Source of the DNA: Mangifera indica
Taxonomy: Eukaryota; Streptophyta; Magnoliopsida; Sapindales; Anacardiaceae
Reading direction: 5' to 3'
NCBI RefSeq assembly: GCF_011075055.1
Contig: NC_058138.1
Coordinates: 2,232,001-2,296,000 of the forward strand
DNA length: 64,000 nucleotides
The notes under the pieces are model-generated. The model made no database searches. It was not told where the DNA came from and saw only the letters and a program-made list of their open reading frames with translations. Position numbers and translations under genes: made by a program. Positions 23,239 through 33,787 of the stretch are shown piece after piece; within the stretch, counting starts at the first letter, position 1, and the number at the start of each line of letters is the position of its first letter.

Positions 23239-25083
23239 TTACTTTGTCACCTTCTCGACACTGGGCTTGAAATCAGGAGGGTAATGTCCCATTTGCATAA
23301 TGTAGTCAAACAAGACTGCGGCGCATCCTGTTGTTGGGTCGTTAATTGCGTCAACATAAGAGCAAGCGCAGTCCTTAAAATCCTTACAACAGCTAGTGGC
23401 TGGGAACTTTGGTCGTTTGCACTGGGTTGTGAGGATGGTGAAATCTAGAGACTTAAAGTCTGCAAGTAGGGTTGGATTTGAGTCGAGCTCGAGCTCAAGT
23501 AATCCCAAAACGAGTCACACATAAATGAGCTCAAGCCTGAGTTTGAGCTTTGAGCCAAACAGCTCGGCTTAGCTCACGAGCCAAGGCAGCTCGCCCATTC
23601 TCATTTCTCAAGCTGGGTGGGACGTTGTCCTTCTAGTCTTTTAAAAGAAGAAGCTAGATTGAAAGATTGAAAATCCCATATGACTGTGCATCTGTCAGTT
23701 CATATATTGTCATATCTATTTTCCAAGCATGCAAAGAGACACAGATGAATTGTTACTCAGAAGCAAAAGAAAACAACAAACAAAGCCTGTTCAGTGTTTA
23801 TTAGACCAAAGAAATGAATTGTATGTTTAAACAGAAACTCAAAGCTAGTTGTGGCTGTGAGTAAATAGTTCATAAAAATTACTTATTTGGATGTGGCAAA
23901 GAGAGAAGGAATAAATAGAAAGAAACAAAACAAGAGCCAAGAAAAGATGGGGTTTGAATGAGTGGGTTAACAGCATGGGCAAATCAGAACCCTTATTGAA
24001 TAATTGAATCTACTACAACAGCTAACATTTCACAAAACTCTAAATTCATCTCTGCTTACTGGAGAACAAAGTTACAGTTGCATCAATCAGTAAACAAGCT
24101 CTAATATTCAATTGCAAGGTACAAAATAATTATCTCAATAATTTTCATTTTGATGAATTAGATATATTTTAACATGTTTAAATCTCTGGATTGAGACTAC
24201 TACCTCTTTATATAGTGTTATTTGTGTACCTTTTAAGGAATATCATTCATCTTTGTTTGTTGTATTTAATAAAATTGAGGTTTGTTCTTTATATAATGTT
24301 ATTGTTAATTGTATTTTAGTTCTTAAGAATTTTTTTCTTAATAAAATTAAGTACCTTTGAACTTAATAATACATATTCCATATTCTGAATGATGAGGAAT
24401 TCCATAGTTTTTGTTGTTTCTTTTTTTTTTTTTTTGTTGCTTTATAAATTTTAATTGAAATAATGATATTTATGTGATTCGATTTAATAGATGAGTTATT
24501 ATAGTTCAATTTAGTTTTAGATTATTGAAAAGAAGACATAAGCACATGAGTTTTGAACAGACTTGATTAAGCTTGCCAAGCTCAGCTCGTGATCAGGGTC
24601 ATTGAGCCTACTCAAGTCAAGCTCGCAAGCAGCTCGGGCTCGAGTATTGAATTTTTTGGTAGCTTGGGCTCGTTTTAATGGTAATTGAGCAAAGTTCAAG
24701 TTTGAGTTTAACTCAGTTCGAATCCAACCCTATCCACAGGGCAATCTGCATAATAATTGTGCAACATATTAACATGAACATAATATTTCTCAATGCACAT
24801 GCCCATTTTAAGTACTAAACACAAAATTCTTACCTTGACCAAGGTTTCTGCCTGCAAGAGATCCAAAGACATCATCTGCATAATTATCCAAAACGGCAAC
24901 AGATTCAATCACTACCACATAAAATCACCTAAAAAAAATGCAAACTCAAATTGATAAGCTTTTATTTTATTTTTTGGTGATAAGGAATCCTACCTGCAGT
25001 GAAAGCAGAAGAAGACAAACCCACAATCAGAAATACTAAGAGAATTGAGCAGATGCTTCTACTCTGCTATTTAAGCGCAGCAT
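23239..25083 (-). pseudogene. LORELEI-like GPI-anchored protein pseudogene, copy 2 (hAT-disrupted)
   Basis: This is the best preserved LLG sequence. The cysteine-rich exon (23239-23466, minus) reads SLDFTILTTQCKRPKFPATS, then CCKDFKDCACSYVDAINDPT and TGCAAVLFDYIMQMGHYPPD. This is the LLG core with its Cys spacing intact. Exon 1 pieces are the signal-peptide core ILLVFLIVGLSSSAFTA, with donor GCAG|GTAGGA near 25000, and VLDNYADDVFGSLAGRNLGQ with donor G|GTAAGAA near 24833. An ATG at 25081-25083 is out of frame with the signal peptide, and a TAG lies in frame between them. The reading frame is therefore dead at the start as well as by the 1266-bp element in the core exon. Family function is apoplastic chaperoning of FERONIA-like kinases. 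Confidence 0.85.
23467..24732. mobile_element. Non-autonomous hAT-like element 2 (1266 bp)
   Basis: Terminal inverted repeats are TAGGGTTGGATT at the left and AATCCAACCCTA at the right. Flanks TCTGCAAG (23459-23466) and TCCACAGG (24733-24740) are a decayed 8-bp duplication, five of eight matching. Subterminal regions carry many GCTCGAGCTC / AAGCTCG motifs in both orientations. The interior is AT-rich with no transposase. It differs from element 1 in its TIR, size and subterminal motif. LLG copy 3 gives the empty site. Confidence 0.85.
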
Positions 25084-25852
25084 GAGTTATCCGCATAGTT
25101 ACATAAGGAAAATAAATAATTAAGTGATAACTTATATAAGGAAAATTAATAAATGAATTTACATTCCATTATAGAAGAAACTATTCAATTAACGGACAAT
25201 TTCCTAATTTGTTTAAGATTAATAGATGTGGATATTGATTTGGGAATTAATTGGAAAATACAGGGCAAAACAGAGCTTGGATTTGTAGCGGAAAAAGAAA
25301 AACAGACAAGCTGAAGAGGTTTTAGATATCATTTGCAAATTTATAGTCTGTTGAATTCTGATTCACTGAATTTTTCCAGAAATAGCAACGATTAAAATCC
25401 TTGCTGCACACTAATGATTATGCATTATCAATATCACAAATAAGTGGGCAATTTCAGTGTGGCACTACTAATGATACAACAACTGAACAATCTGAATTGT
25501 ATTTACATTTTCATAACCAAGAATATGCTAACTCATTTTAAGGTAGAAATAGTATAAGAATCTGCATACGTAAATTTTTTATAAAAGAAAAGAATATTAA
25601 GCAAGTAGCCTTGAGTAGAGAGAAAAGGCAAAGATGGAACCAAAGAATGACTTGCAAGGTTAATGGAATCAAAGAAGCCTTGAGGGGCCGGCAAACTATA
25701 TATGAAATCCAAAATACCACAAGGAACTTGGGAAATTGTTGAAAAGTGCTCTGTTTTCCTCTGTTTTGTAGAATAGTTGAAAAGATTCTTAAACAACTTT
25801 GAAAAGAATGGAACCCAGAAGCCTTGAGACAGAAGGAAAAGGATGGAAGCAT
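25084..25852. other. LLG2 to NLR2 intergenic region
   Basis: No gene seen. It contains the short block at 25250-25290 (AAATACAGGGCAAAACAGAGC) and a stretch similar to 30300-30440. Just before the promoter is a segment shared with NLR1 upstream sequence (GGAATCAAAGAAGCCTTGAG). This is likely the proximal NLR2 promoter. Confidence 0.45.
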
Positions 25853-25860
25853 TATAAGAT
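25853..25860 (+). promoter_or_regulatory. Candidate TATA box of NLR2
   Basis: TATAAGAT lies 104 bases before the NLR2 ATG and is matched in position and context by TATAAGAG upstream of NLR1. Confidence 0.5.
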
Positions 25861-25956
25861 AAGAATTACACACCATTCTCTTCTCTTTTCTACATTCTAT
25901 CCATCATTATTCATCCTCAATCTCTCAACAATCAGAAACACTCAAAAATTTACATC

Positions 25957-28900
25957 ATGGAAATTGTTACTGCACCTGTGAGTTCCATTTCTGAGATTAT
26001 TTTCAACCGTTTCCTTGATGCAGCAGGCCATCAGATTGGTTACCTGCTCAACTACAATGACAACATCAAAGCATTACAAAAGCAAGCTCACGAACTCAAG
26101 GCTACAAGAGACAGCATACAAGTTATAATTGATGCTGCTGTAAGAAACAGAGAAATTATCTTACCTAATGTCCAAAGCTGGATATCAGAGGTTGATAATG
26201 TCTTTGCAGAAGCACAAAAGTTATTGGAAGATGAAGGCAATGCGAACAAGATGTGCTTCAGAGGGTGGTGCATCAATCTCAGATTGTGCTACCGGTTCAG
26301 CAAGCAGGCAAAGCAGAAGACAGCAGTGATCACTCAGCTCCAAGAACATGGAAAATTCCAAACTCTATCTCAGCCTGCTCCTCCTCCTGCGGGCATTATC
26401 TCTCCAACTGTGGGATTTTCTGGAATTTTCAAATCCAGAGAATCAATCAAGAATGAAATTATGGAGGCCTTGAAAGATGACAAGGTCAGCATAATTGGAA
26501 TATGTGGGATGGGGGGTGTGGGTAAGACCACACTAGTGAAACAAGTCGGCATACTAGCCAAAGAGCAAAAGTTGTTTGATTCAATAGTTATGGTGGTTGT
26601 GTCCCAAACCCCAAATATCATGAATATTCAAAGAGAAATTGCTCACTTGCTGGATCTGAAATCATTATCTGATTGTCCTGAATCAGCAAGAGCAAGTTCT
26701 CTATGGGAGAGAATTAAGGAGGAAAAACGAATCCTCATAATATTGGATGATATTTGGAGAAGAATTCAATTGGAGGAGATTGGCATTCCTTTTGGGAAGG
26801 ACCATGGAGGTTGTAAGATCATGCTTACCTCTCGAAGGAAAAAAGTATGCGATCAAATGGATTGTGACAAGGCATTTATTGTTGGAACTTTGACAAAACA
26901 GGAGTCATGGGCGCTATTCAAGGAGCTTGTTGGCATGGATGTTGAAAATTCTAATCTGAGCTCAATCGCAAGAGAAGTAACCGCTGAATGTGATGGTCTA
27001 CCGATTGCAATTGTGACTTTAGCCAGGGCACTGAAGAACAGGGGCATGTATGTGTGGCGTGATGCTTTGCAACAACTTAAAAGGTCAACATCAACAAATG
27101 TTGAAGGAATGCATAAAAATGTAATTTCATCCTTGGAGTGGAGTTACAATTTTCTGGAAAGTGAGGAAAAATCTGTCTTCTTATTTTGCTCTGTGTTTCC
27201 TGAAGATTTCATAATTCCTGTCGAAGTCTTAGTGAGATACGGAACAGGATTGAGATGGTTCAAAGGCTTGGGGACAATTGATGATATTAGAGTCAGAACA
27301 CATGCTATTGTAAGTAACCTTATCTCTTCTTTTTTATTGATTGGGGAAGAATATGGTGAGAAATCTGTCAAAATGCATGATGTAGTTCATGATGTTGCAC
27401 ATATCATAGCACCCAAACACAACCATACATTCTTAGTGAAAGCTGGTATTAGTCTGAATGAGTGGCCAGAAAGAGATACATTTGAAGATCTTATGTGTAT
27501 TTCATTGATGTTAAATGATATTAAAGAGGTATCAGATGGGATAGAATGCCCAAAGTTGGAATCGTTGCTACTGCAACAAAATTCCAAATTGGTTGTCCCG
27601 AACAATTTCTTTCAAGGCATGAAACATCTTGGAGTTCTAGATTTAAGTAAAACTCAATTATTGTCATTGCCTGAGTCACTTTCCTTTCTTGTAAACCTTA
27701 GAACTTTGTATCTTAATGGTTGCAAATTGGGTGACTTATCTATAATTGGAGATCTAAGCAAACTAAAAATTCTTAGCCTTTGTGGTTCTAACGTTAGGGA
27801 GATCCCTATATCGTTTAACCAATTAACTCATCTGAGACTATTAGATTTGAACTATTGTCATGAGTTGACACGAATACCACCTGGTGTCATATCCTCTCTT
27901 TGTAAATTAGAGGAGTTGTACATTTTGGAAAGTTTTAGACTTTGGGATTTAGAAGGAGATGGAGGAGATTCAAGAAGCAATGCGAAGCTTGCTGAGTTAC
28001 AATCCTTGTCTAGATTAACTAGTTTGCAAATTATTATCCCCAACCTGAATTTCTTAGTTGATAATGATGTGCCATTCAAAAACTTATCAAGCTTTACAAT
28101 AATAATAGGTGCTGATCATTTTATTTCAAGGGAGTATTCACGAAATTTGATGATCTCATATAATAATGACATTATCATTTCAACATTACTTGATTGTTTG
28201 AAGAATTTGGTAATTGAAAGAACAGAGTATCTACATATTAAAGGTTTGGACAACATCTTTCATGATCTGGTAAATAGAGTGCTGAATGAACTGAAGTGTT
28301 TAGCAGTGTTTGATCAGAAGGTAACATTTCTTGTAAATATTTTGGAATGTTCATCAGATTTAAGTTTCCACAACTTAGAGTTTCTACTAATCATTGGCAA
28401 TCCCAACTTGGTTGAAATATGTCATGGTGAACCCTCAATCCAGTCCTTCAATAAGCTCAAAAATTTGACTGTTAATTGGTGCGATAGGTTGTTGAATATT
28501 GTTCCAAGTAATTTGTTTTGGAACTTTCAAAGTCTTGAATATTTGAGTGTATCTCAGTGTAATTCAGTGGTATATATATTTGATTGTAAAGAGGTTAAGG
28601 TGGTAGATGGAGAAACAAAGATGCTCTCGTCATTAAAGAATCTAAAATTGTATGATCTAGCAAATATGACACATATATGGATGGGTGATACTCAATTCAT
28701 AAACCTATGCAACTTGAAGAAATTAAGTTTGTTTACGTGCCCAAAGTTAACTAAGTTGTTTTCAGGAGCTTTATTGCAAAGTCTTGTTTCTTTGGAAGAT
28801 ATGAGGATAGAATATTGTGGTAGTTTAGAGGAGATTTTCATAATGAAAGAAGAAGGGGAATTAATACCACCAAAGAAAGATCTCACCACAACCTTATCAA

Positions 28901-29358
28901 GTTTGGGAAACTTATGTTCAATTTATATAACTCATTGCTCCAAATTGAAAAAACTATTCACTCCCTCCATAGTCAAAAGCCTGGTAAAGCTTAGAAGACT
29001 TACAATAGCTGGATGCTCAACATTAGAAGAAATAATCACAAATGAGGAAGCATCATCATCATCATCAATAGAGAAGATTGTGTTTCCTAGTTTGTTTGAT
29101 TTGTTCCTTGACAGACTGAACAACCTTGGATGTTTTAGCTCAGGTTCATATTCAATCGAATTCCCAGTTTTGGAGTCAGTTCATATCAGTAAATGTCCAA
29201 GTATGAAGATCTTTGGTTATGGAGAACAACTAACACCAAAGCTCAACAAAGTTACGACATATATTCCCACTTATAAAGAACTATGGATGGGCAACCTTAA
29301 CTCTAAAATCCAACAATTGTTCAAAGAACAACAGGTATGTGAAGTAATTAATTGTTAA
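25957..29358 (+). CDS. CC-NBS-LRR disease resistance protein (RPS5 / At4g27190-like), NLR2
   Basis: This is an uninterrupted 1133-codon frame from ATG, with a pyrimidine-rich leader conserved in NLR1. It encodes an intracellular immune receptor of the CNL class. Domains: N-terminal coiled-coil region (about 1-160) with LLNYNDNIKALQKQAHELKA; NB-ARC with P-loop GMGGVGKTT (about 184-192), kinase-2 ILIILDDIW (about 259-267), CKIMLTSRR, GLPL as CDGLPIAIV (about 345-353), CSVFPEDFI (about 411) and MHD in VKMHDVVHD (about 471); then irregular LRRs from about 520 to 1100. All key nucleotide-binding motifs are present, so it may be functional. The frame as listed reads through a good donor (CAACAG|GTATGT after 29334), so the true 3' end is probably spliced to 29484-29507 and beyond. 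In family terms it would guard or sense pathogen effectors; the ligand is unknown. Confidence 0.93.
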   Translation: MEIVTAPVSSISEIIFNRFLDAAGHQIGYLLNYNDNIKALQKQAHELKATRDSIQVIIDAAVRNREIILPNVQSWISEVDNVFAEAQKLLEDEGNANKMCFRGWCINLRLCYRFSKQAKQKTAVITQLQEHGKFQTLSQPAPPPAGIISPTVGFSGIFKSRESIKNEIMEALKDDKVSIIGICGMGGVGKTTLVKQVGILAKEQKLFDSIVMVVVSQTPNIMNIQREIAHLLDLKSLSDCPESARASSLWERIKEEKRILIILDDIWRRIQLEEIGIPFGKDHGGCKIMLTSRRKKVCDQMDCDKAFIVGTLTKQESWALFKELVGMDVENSNLSSIAREVTAECDGLPIAIVTLARALKNRGMYVWRDALQQLKRSTSTNVEGMHKNVISSLEWSYNFLESEEKSVFLFCSVFPEDFIIPVEVLVRYGTGLRWFKGLGTIDDIRVRTHAIVSNLISSFLLIGEEYGEKSVKMHDVVHDVAHIIAPKHNHTFLVKAGISLNEWPERDTFEDLMCISLMLNDIKEVSDGIECPKLESLLLQQNSKLVVPNNFFQGMKHLGVLDLSKTQLLSLPESLSFLVNLRTLYLNGCKLGDLSIIGDLSKLKILSLCGSNVREIPISFNQLTHLRLLDLNYCHELTRIPPGVISSLCKLEELYILESFRLWDLEGDGGDSRSNAKLAELQSLSRLTSLQIIIPNLNFLVDNDVPFKNLSSFTIIIGADHFISREYSRNLMISYNNDIIISTLLDCLKNLVIERTEYLHIKGLDNIFHDLVNRVLNELKCLAVFDQKVTFLVNILECSSDLSFHNLEFLLIIGNPNLVEICHGEPSIQSFNKLKNLTVNWCDRLLNIVPSNLFWNFQSLEYLSVSQCNSVVYIFDCKEVKVVDGETKMLSSLKNLKLYDLANMTHIWMGDTQFINLCNLKKLSLFTCPKLTKLFSGALLQSLVSLEDMRIEYCGSLEEIFIMKEEGELIPPKKDLTTTLSSLGNLCSIYITHCSKLKKLFTPSIVKSLVKLRRLTIAGCSTLEEIITNEEASSSSSIEKIVFPSLFDLFLDRLNNLGCFSSGSYSIEFPVLESVHISKCPSMKIFGYGEQLTPKLNKVTTYIPTYKELWMGNLNSKIQQLFKEQQVCEVINC

Positions 29359-29483
29359 TTGTAAACAATTGTAAATATTTTTAATAAATTGCATTTGAAA
29401 ATTAATAATTTAGACATGATAATAGATATGGTTATTTTGTTAGAGAAATAATAAATAATGGAAAAATGTGAATTGTTTTGCAG

Positions 29484-29796
29484 GAGAAAATTAGAAGACA
29501 ACAAGAGGTATGAATGATTTATGTTTCACTAAATCAATTAACAAATTATTATTCTTGTTTGGGTAGTCTCTAGTCATATCATATTTTTATGAATTATCAA
29601 TACTAAACACAGGCGGGTAATTTCAGTGAGGAGACACGTGTCATACGCTGGTTTGAAATATGTCCTTATTATGCTGGCATACAAGTGTTCAATATTTGAA
29701 ACAGCTCTCATTAGATGTTTCTCTTTTGTTTGAATCACAGAAGACAGTGATGAAGCTGGAGACGAAGTAGAAGAAGCAGAAGAAGAGGAAGGATGA
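29484..29796 (+). other. Candidate 3' exons of NLR2
   Basis: A TTTTGCAG acceptor precedes GAGAAAATTAGAAGACAACA (EKIRRQQE), closed by a GTATGA donor at 29508. After TCACAG at 29740 a short frame reads EDSDEAGDEVEEAEEEEG and stops at 29794-29796. NLR1 has a matching acidic tail (GDEEEEEEEEGEV, ending EEEEG) in frame with its own splice sites. In NLR2 the acidic frame does not fit the phase of the previous exon; with the simple junctions the protein would end KTVMKLETK. Either the tail is lost in NLR2 or splicing differs. Confidence 0.5.
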
Positions 29797-30644
29797 AAAT
29801 ACAGCAACTCAGACTTGATTCTGCAATGCATACTGGTGTGAACCACGTTCATCAAATTTTTATAATAATTACAATGAAATTAAACATTCATTTAATATTG
29901 ATTAATGAACTTCAAAGAGGAAATTTACTCTCTACTAAATCAAACTTGGTTATAGTTTTGTCATAATTATTATTGACAACTGAAGTTTGTTAATGCTTTG
30001 TAGAACAAGACTGGCATCCGGAGCAGAGATTATAACTGGAAAAGCGCAAAATGGGAATTGTGTTTAACCTTCATTTCGTAGCAATGCAATAGCCTTGGAT
30101 GTTTACATAAGAATTCAATTCAATTGTAAATATTTATAATATTTGAACAGGATGTAAAATGCCTTTTTCTTTCTTCAGTGGCTTGATGCCCCCTTGCCAT
30201 AATGACAATATAGTTTGTTTAGACTCATAATAGAAAATTGTAACAGAAAATGCAGGGGAATACAGAGCATGGATTTTTAGCAGAAAAAGAAGAGCAGACA
30301 AGCTGAGGAGGTTTTTGATATCATTTGCAATTTATATACTATTGAATTTTGATTTATTAAATTTTTACTGGGAATACCAACGATTAGAATCCTTACTGCA
30401 GGACTAATGATTATGCATTATCAATATCGCAAATAGGTGGGCAAATTCAGTGTGGCAAGGTGGCATGCCAATGAACACTTACCAGAGGAGAGACATTTCA
30501 TAAGCTTATTTATTCTAGGTACTGAATTCCCTCACTCTCGCCGATATAGCTCTAATACGTATTTAATTTGTCATTCTGATACAATTCTATTGTTTTTGTA
30601 ATAGAAAATTGAGGTAAAAGCAAGCTTGAAAACAGGTATCTATA
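29797..30644. other. NLR2 downstream intergenic
   Basis: No gene seen. It includes the conserved block copy at 30130-30290 and a stretch (30300-30440) shared with 25300-25460. Confidence 0.4.
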
Positions 30645-30749
30645 AGAAATAATCATGAATGAGAAAGGAGAAAAGGCTGCTGCTTGCATCAACAGAGAAG
30701 ATGGTATTCCTAGCTTAACCAAGATGAAACTTGCTTTGTTTCAGCCGAG
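30645..30749 (+). pseudogene. NLR LRR fragment, unit 2
   Basis: It translates as EIIMNEKGEKAAACINREDG followed by SLTKMKLALFQ, an LRR piece of the local NLR type. It joins ferrochelatase exon d at 30750. It is the counterpart of 10532-10641. Confidence 0.65.
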
Positions 30750-31926
30750 GATCTTATCCGCGGCTCTCTATCTCTACAACTGGGTCAAGCATCCATACTA
30801 TGAAGAGAATATTGAGGTGCTGCTACTGTTTTAGTATATTCTGTAATTTCTTGCCTGTGGTAAATCAATTTGTACATCATAAACCAAATCTGAGTGATAA
30901 TAATATGTCAGGGAAGATGCTTACCTATCAAGGATGCTTGGTTCTATCATATGGTCCTGTTATCACTGAGAAGGTTACATCAAGTCTATGGCTTGACTTG
31001 ATTCAGAAAGAGTTGGAGATATTCTCAAAGCCTGAGGAGGCGCATTTAATTACTAGATACTCTTCCTCCATATGGTTCTTTTGCAGCACAAAATCAGTAC
31101 ATGTATCCATTCCTGGGTTGTGGTCATTTGATGAGTTTTTCTCTCTGCAACCTTTGTTTGACTTCTATATGTGGAACTACATGTAATGACATTCTTTATT
31201 GCCCATGGAGTACCGGTCAGTCATGTTGAGAATGCTAGTCACCCTTACAAAGAGCAGACGGAGGAGTGCAGAAATTGGAAAGCCGATGTTTTAGCAACGA
31301 TCATACTCTGGCATACAAGGTATGATTGTAAAACCCAATTTCATAAGTTTTAGCTTCCATCTTTTTTGTCCCCCCTTAATTATGAGCACTGTCACAACTG
31401 CTGTCCACCAACTTTCTTGATCTCAGATTTTTTTCCCTCTTTATTAGGTTGGGCACTATATTCTTTGGTTGGTTAATTCCTATGCTGATGAAGTTCTAGT
31501 TGAGCTTGGCCAAAAAGGTGTTATGAGTCTTCTGGCATTTCCAGTCAGGTACATGATTAGTTGCAAAAATAGCAATTTTGTATGTCGATATCAGCACTAA
31601 AATGGCTATCTACAGAGTTAAATTAATTGTTGTATTTACAATTGTAGCTTTGTGAGATTGCCATGGTGTACAAGGAGTTGGCTCTTGTGTCTGGCATTCA
31701 AAATCAGTGATGTGTACCTACCCTCAAATGCACATCTCCCTACATCATGGATCGGGCAGATGCAATACTAGCAGCCTTACCTTCAGCAACAGCTATGTCT
31801 TCCACAAGTGACGATGACAATAAATTTGTGAGATCTCGTTTGAGAATTTATGATGATGCCAATGTCTTGGGAAAGTGTGATAGTTTTCCCTTCCACGGCA
31901 TTATTAGTTTTGGCTTTATTCAAAAG
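30750..31926 (+). pseudogene. Ferrochelatase fragment set d-h, unit 2 proximal
   Basis: Exon d piece at about 30750-30812 (RLSISTTGSSIHTMKRILR). Exon e at about 30930-31040 ([20 protein letters not shown]). Exon f at about 31185-31320 (VMTFFIAHGVPVSHVENASH), ending in a GTATGA donor. Exon g at 31448-31549 (ADEVLVELGQKGVMSLLAFP). Exon h at about 31650-31926 (ADAILAALPSATAMSSTSDD), whose first part is out of frame. Unit 1 has lost exactly the 1000 bases between GATC at 30750 and GATC at 31750. Early exons a-c are missing and replaced by the NLR fragment. Confidence 0.75.
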
Positions 31927-33429
31927 TAGTATTTTGAGCAGGGGATGATACAAAAAGTGAACAAGCTATCCACATAAACCAGGATTAGTGTAGCAAAGGC
32001 CTTGAGTGCTTTAAATATTTATACTTTTTGAACAATAATTGGATGTAAAATACTTTTTTCATCCTTCAGCGGCTTGATTCCTCCTTACCATAATCACAAC
32101 ATTCTTGGTTTAGATTGATATCAGAAAATTGTAATGGAAAATCCAGGGGAAAACAGAGCATGGAATTGCAGCTTGAGATGAGCATGCAGAATATCAGTCC
32201 ATTGACATGCCACCGAAAATAAGGTTGGAGTGTTACATCTGAATCTTGGAGCCAGAGACAGTTCACGCTGTTCAGACATTTTTGTATAATTTATTTGCAG
32301 ATCCGGTAATTCAGATTGTCCCTCCTTTCTTTGTTCTTAAAATTATTATCTCTTTTTATATTTGTACCTTTAAAGTGTTACTTTTACACCGATTTTCTTT
32401 TTTTCTTAATAAAGGACATCATACGCCTTCCCAGGTTATTTCAGTTTATTCAATGGCCCTTGGCAAATTTAATTTCTGTTCTACAGTTTGACATGTCCTG
32501 CTATTTGTGGCATTGTTTATGTTTGGGCCATGTTTGTCCATTGCATTTTATCTATTTTCTTCCTCTTTTTCTAAATTTTTACTTAGAAAATCTGTGCTCT
32601 ATTTTTTTTTCATTTTTGTCCTTCAGTTTTGTCTGTAATATGGTGTATTGTAATTTGAAAAACTTGTTGCAGGCACATGCTCTTAGAATTGCCCTGGAAG
32701 CAAAGAACTTACCTGTCAACTTCTATATTGGAATGAGGTATTGTTACCCGTTTACAGAGGAGGTATGTAACATCCCTCCCTATTAGTACTACCCACCAAA
32801 GGAGAAATGTTACGAATTAATATTCGTAGCGTCTATTTTTTTTTCTTTTTTAAAAATACTTTAAAATAAACGCATCATTAAAAGTGTTTAGGAAGTATTC
32901 CAAGAAAACTAAAAATCTGAAAGCGAACAAAAGATGTATATACTCATATGAAAACTCATCTGAAAGTATCTGAAAATAGGGAGTAATCATATGTAACTGT
33001 ACCATAATCTCAAAAGTCAAAAGTCCATAAGAACATGCTACTGTATGCATGTAATATAAACAAGAGATAACCTGCTCCAGCCGGATCTACCTACGCTGAC
33101 CTGACCCTGCCTCGCAGCTACCCCGATCACTTGTACCTGCAATCAGGAAAGAAAAGGGAGTGAGTGATAAGAACACTCAGTAAGGGGAAAAATTAAGTAA
33201 ACTATCCTTTTTTCCTGTTCTAACTCACTTTTGGGACTCAACCCCACATCCTAACCTCTATAAGAGATTGAGGGGGTAATTTAGTTCACTCTTTACTATT
33301 TGGGTCATACTTTGTCCTATCTGGTGTCTATTTAATACTTTCTGGAAGCTAACTATAGGGATTTGGCACTTTTTTTTTTTAAGCTCAAGCTCTTTTTCTT
33401 TCACTACACTATTTCTGACTCTGAATTAA

Positions 33430-33530
33430 GCTCTACTGCGAGCATGCTCTACTGCGAGCGGACCCTACTGGAGGTCTATGTCCTACTACGGACGTGTCCT
33501 ACTGCGGACGTGCCCTACTGCGGGCGGTGT
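33430..33530. repeat. Short GC-rich tandem motif inside the gypsy LTR
   Basis: Six imperfect 15-18-base repeats on the theme CCTACTGCGGACGTG occur in a row. They are repeated at about 40515-40612 in the other LTR. The GC content contrasts with the AT-rich surroundings. Confidence 0.7.
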
Positions 33531-33660
33531 AGTGTAAAGTGCCCCCTCATAGTTTATAGCATACATACGGGTCTTATATTTTACTAAATTTGCTTCCATT
33601 TAATTTTATTCATAACTCACCAGACATTACTCTTGGGACGACCCCTAAATCTTGAGTCCC

Positions 33661-33742
33661 AAATTCTTTTTCTTATTTTTCTTTCTTTTTCTTTCCTTCT
33701 TTTCTTTCCTTTCCTTTCCTTTCTTTCCTTTCTTCTTCCTTT

Positions 33743-33782
<40 letters not shown>
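33661..33782. repeat. CTTT/CCTTT pyrimidine microsatellite in the gypsy LTR
   Basis: An uninterrupted pyrimidine tract ends in about ten CTTT units. The equivalent tract in the other LTR (40747-40841) is shorter by about 28 bases, a main cause of the LTR length difference. Confidence 0.85.
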
Positions 33783-33787
33783 GCCCA

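Noticed and set aside
30731..31186. 151-codon frame starting MLCFSRGSYPRLSISTTG
   Set aside because: It is a run of ferrochelatase exon d, intron and exon e read together. It is not an independent gene.
32316..32786. 156-codon Leu/Phe-rich frame
   Set aside because: It reads through ferrochelatase exon b, intron and exon c; the hydrophobic part is intron translation.
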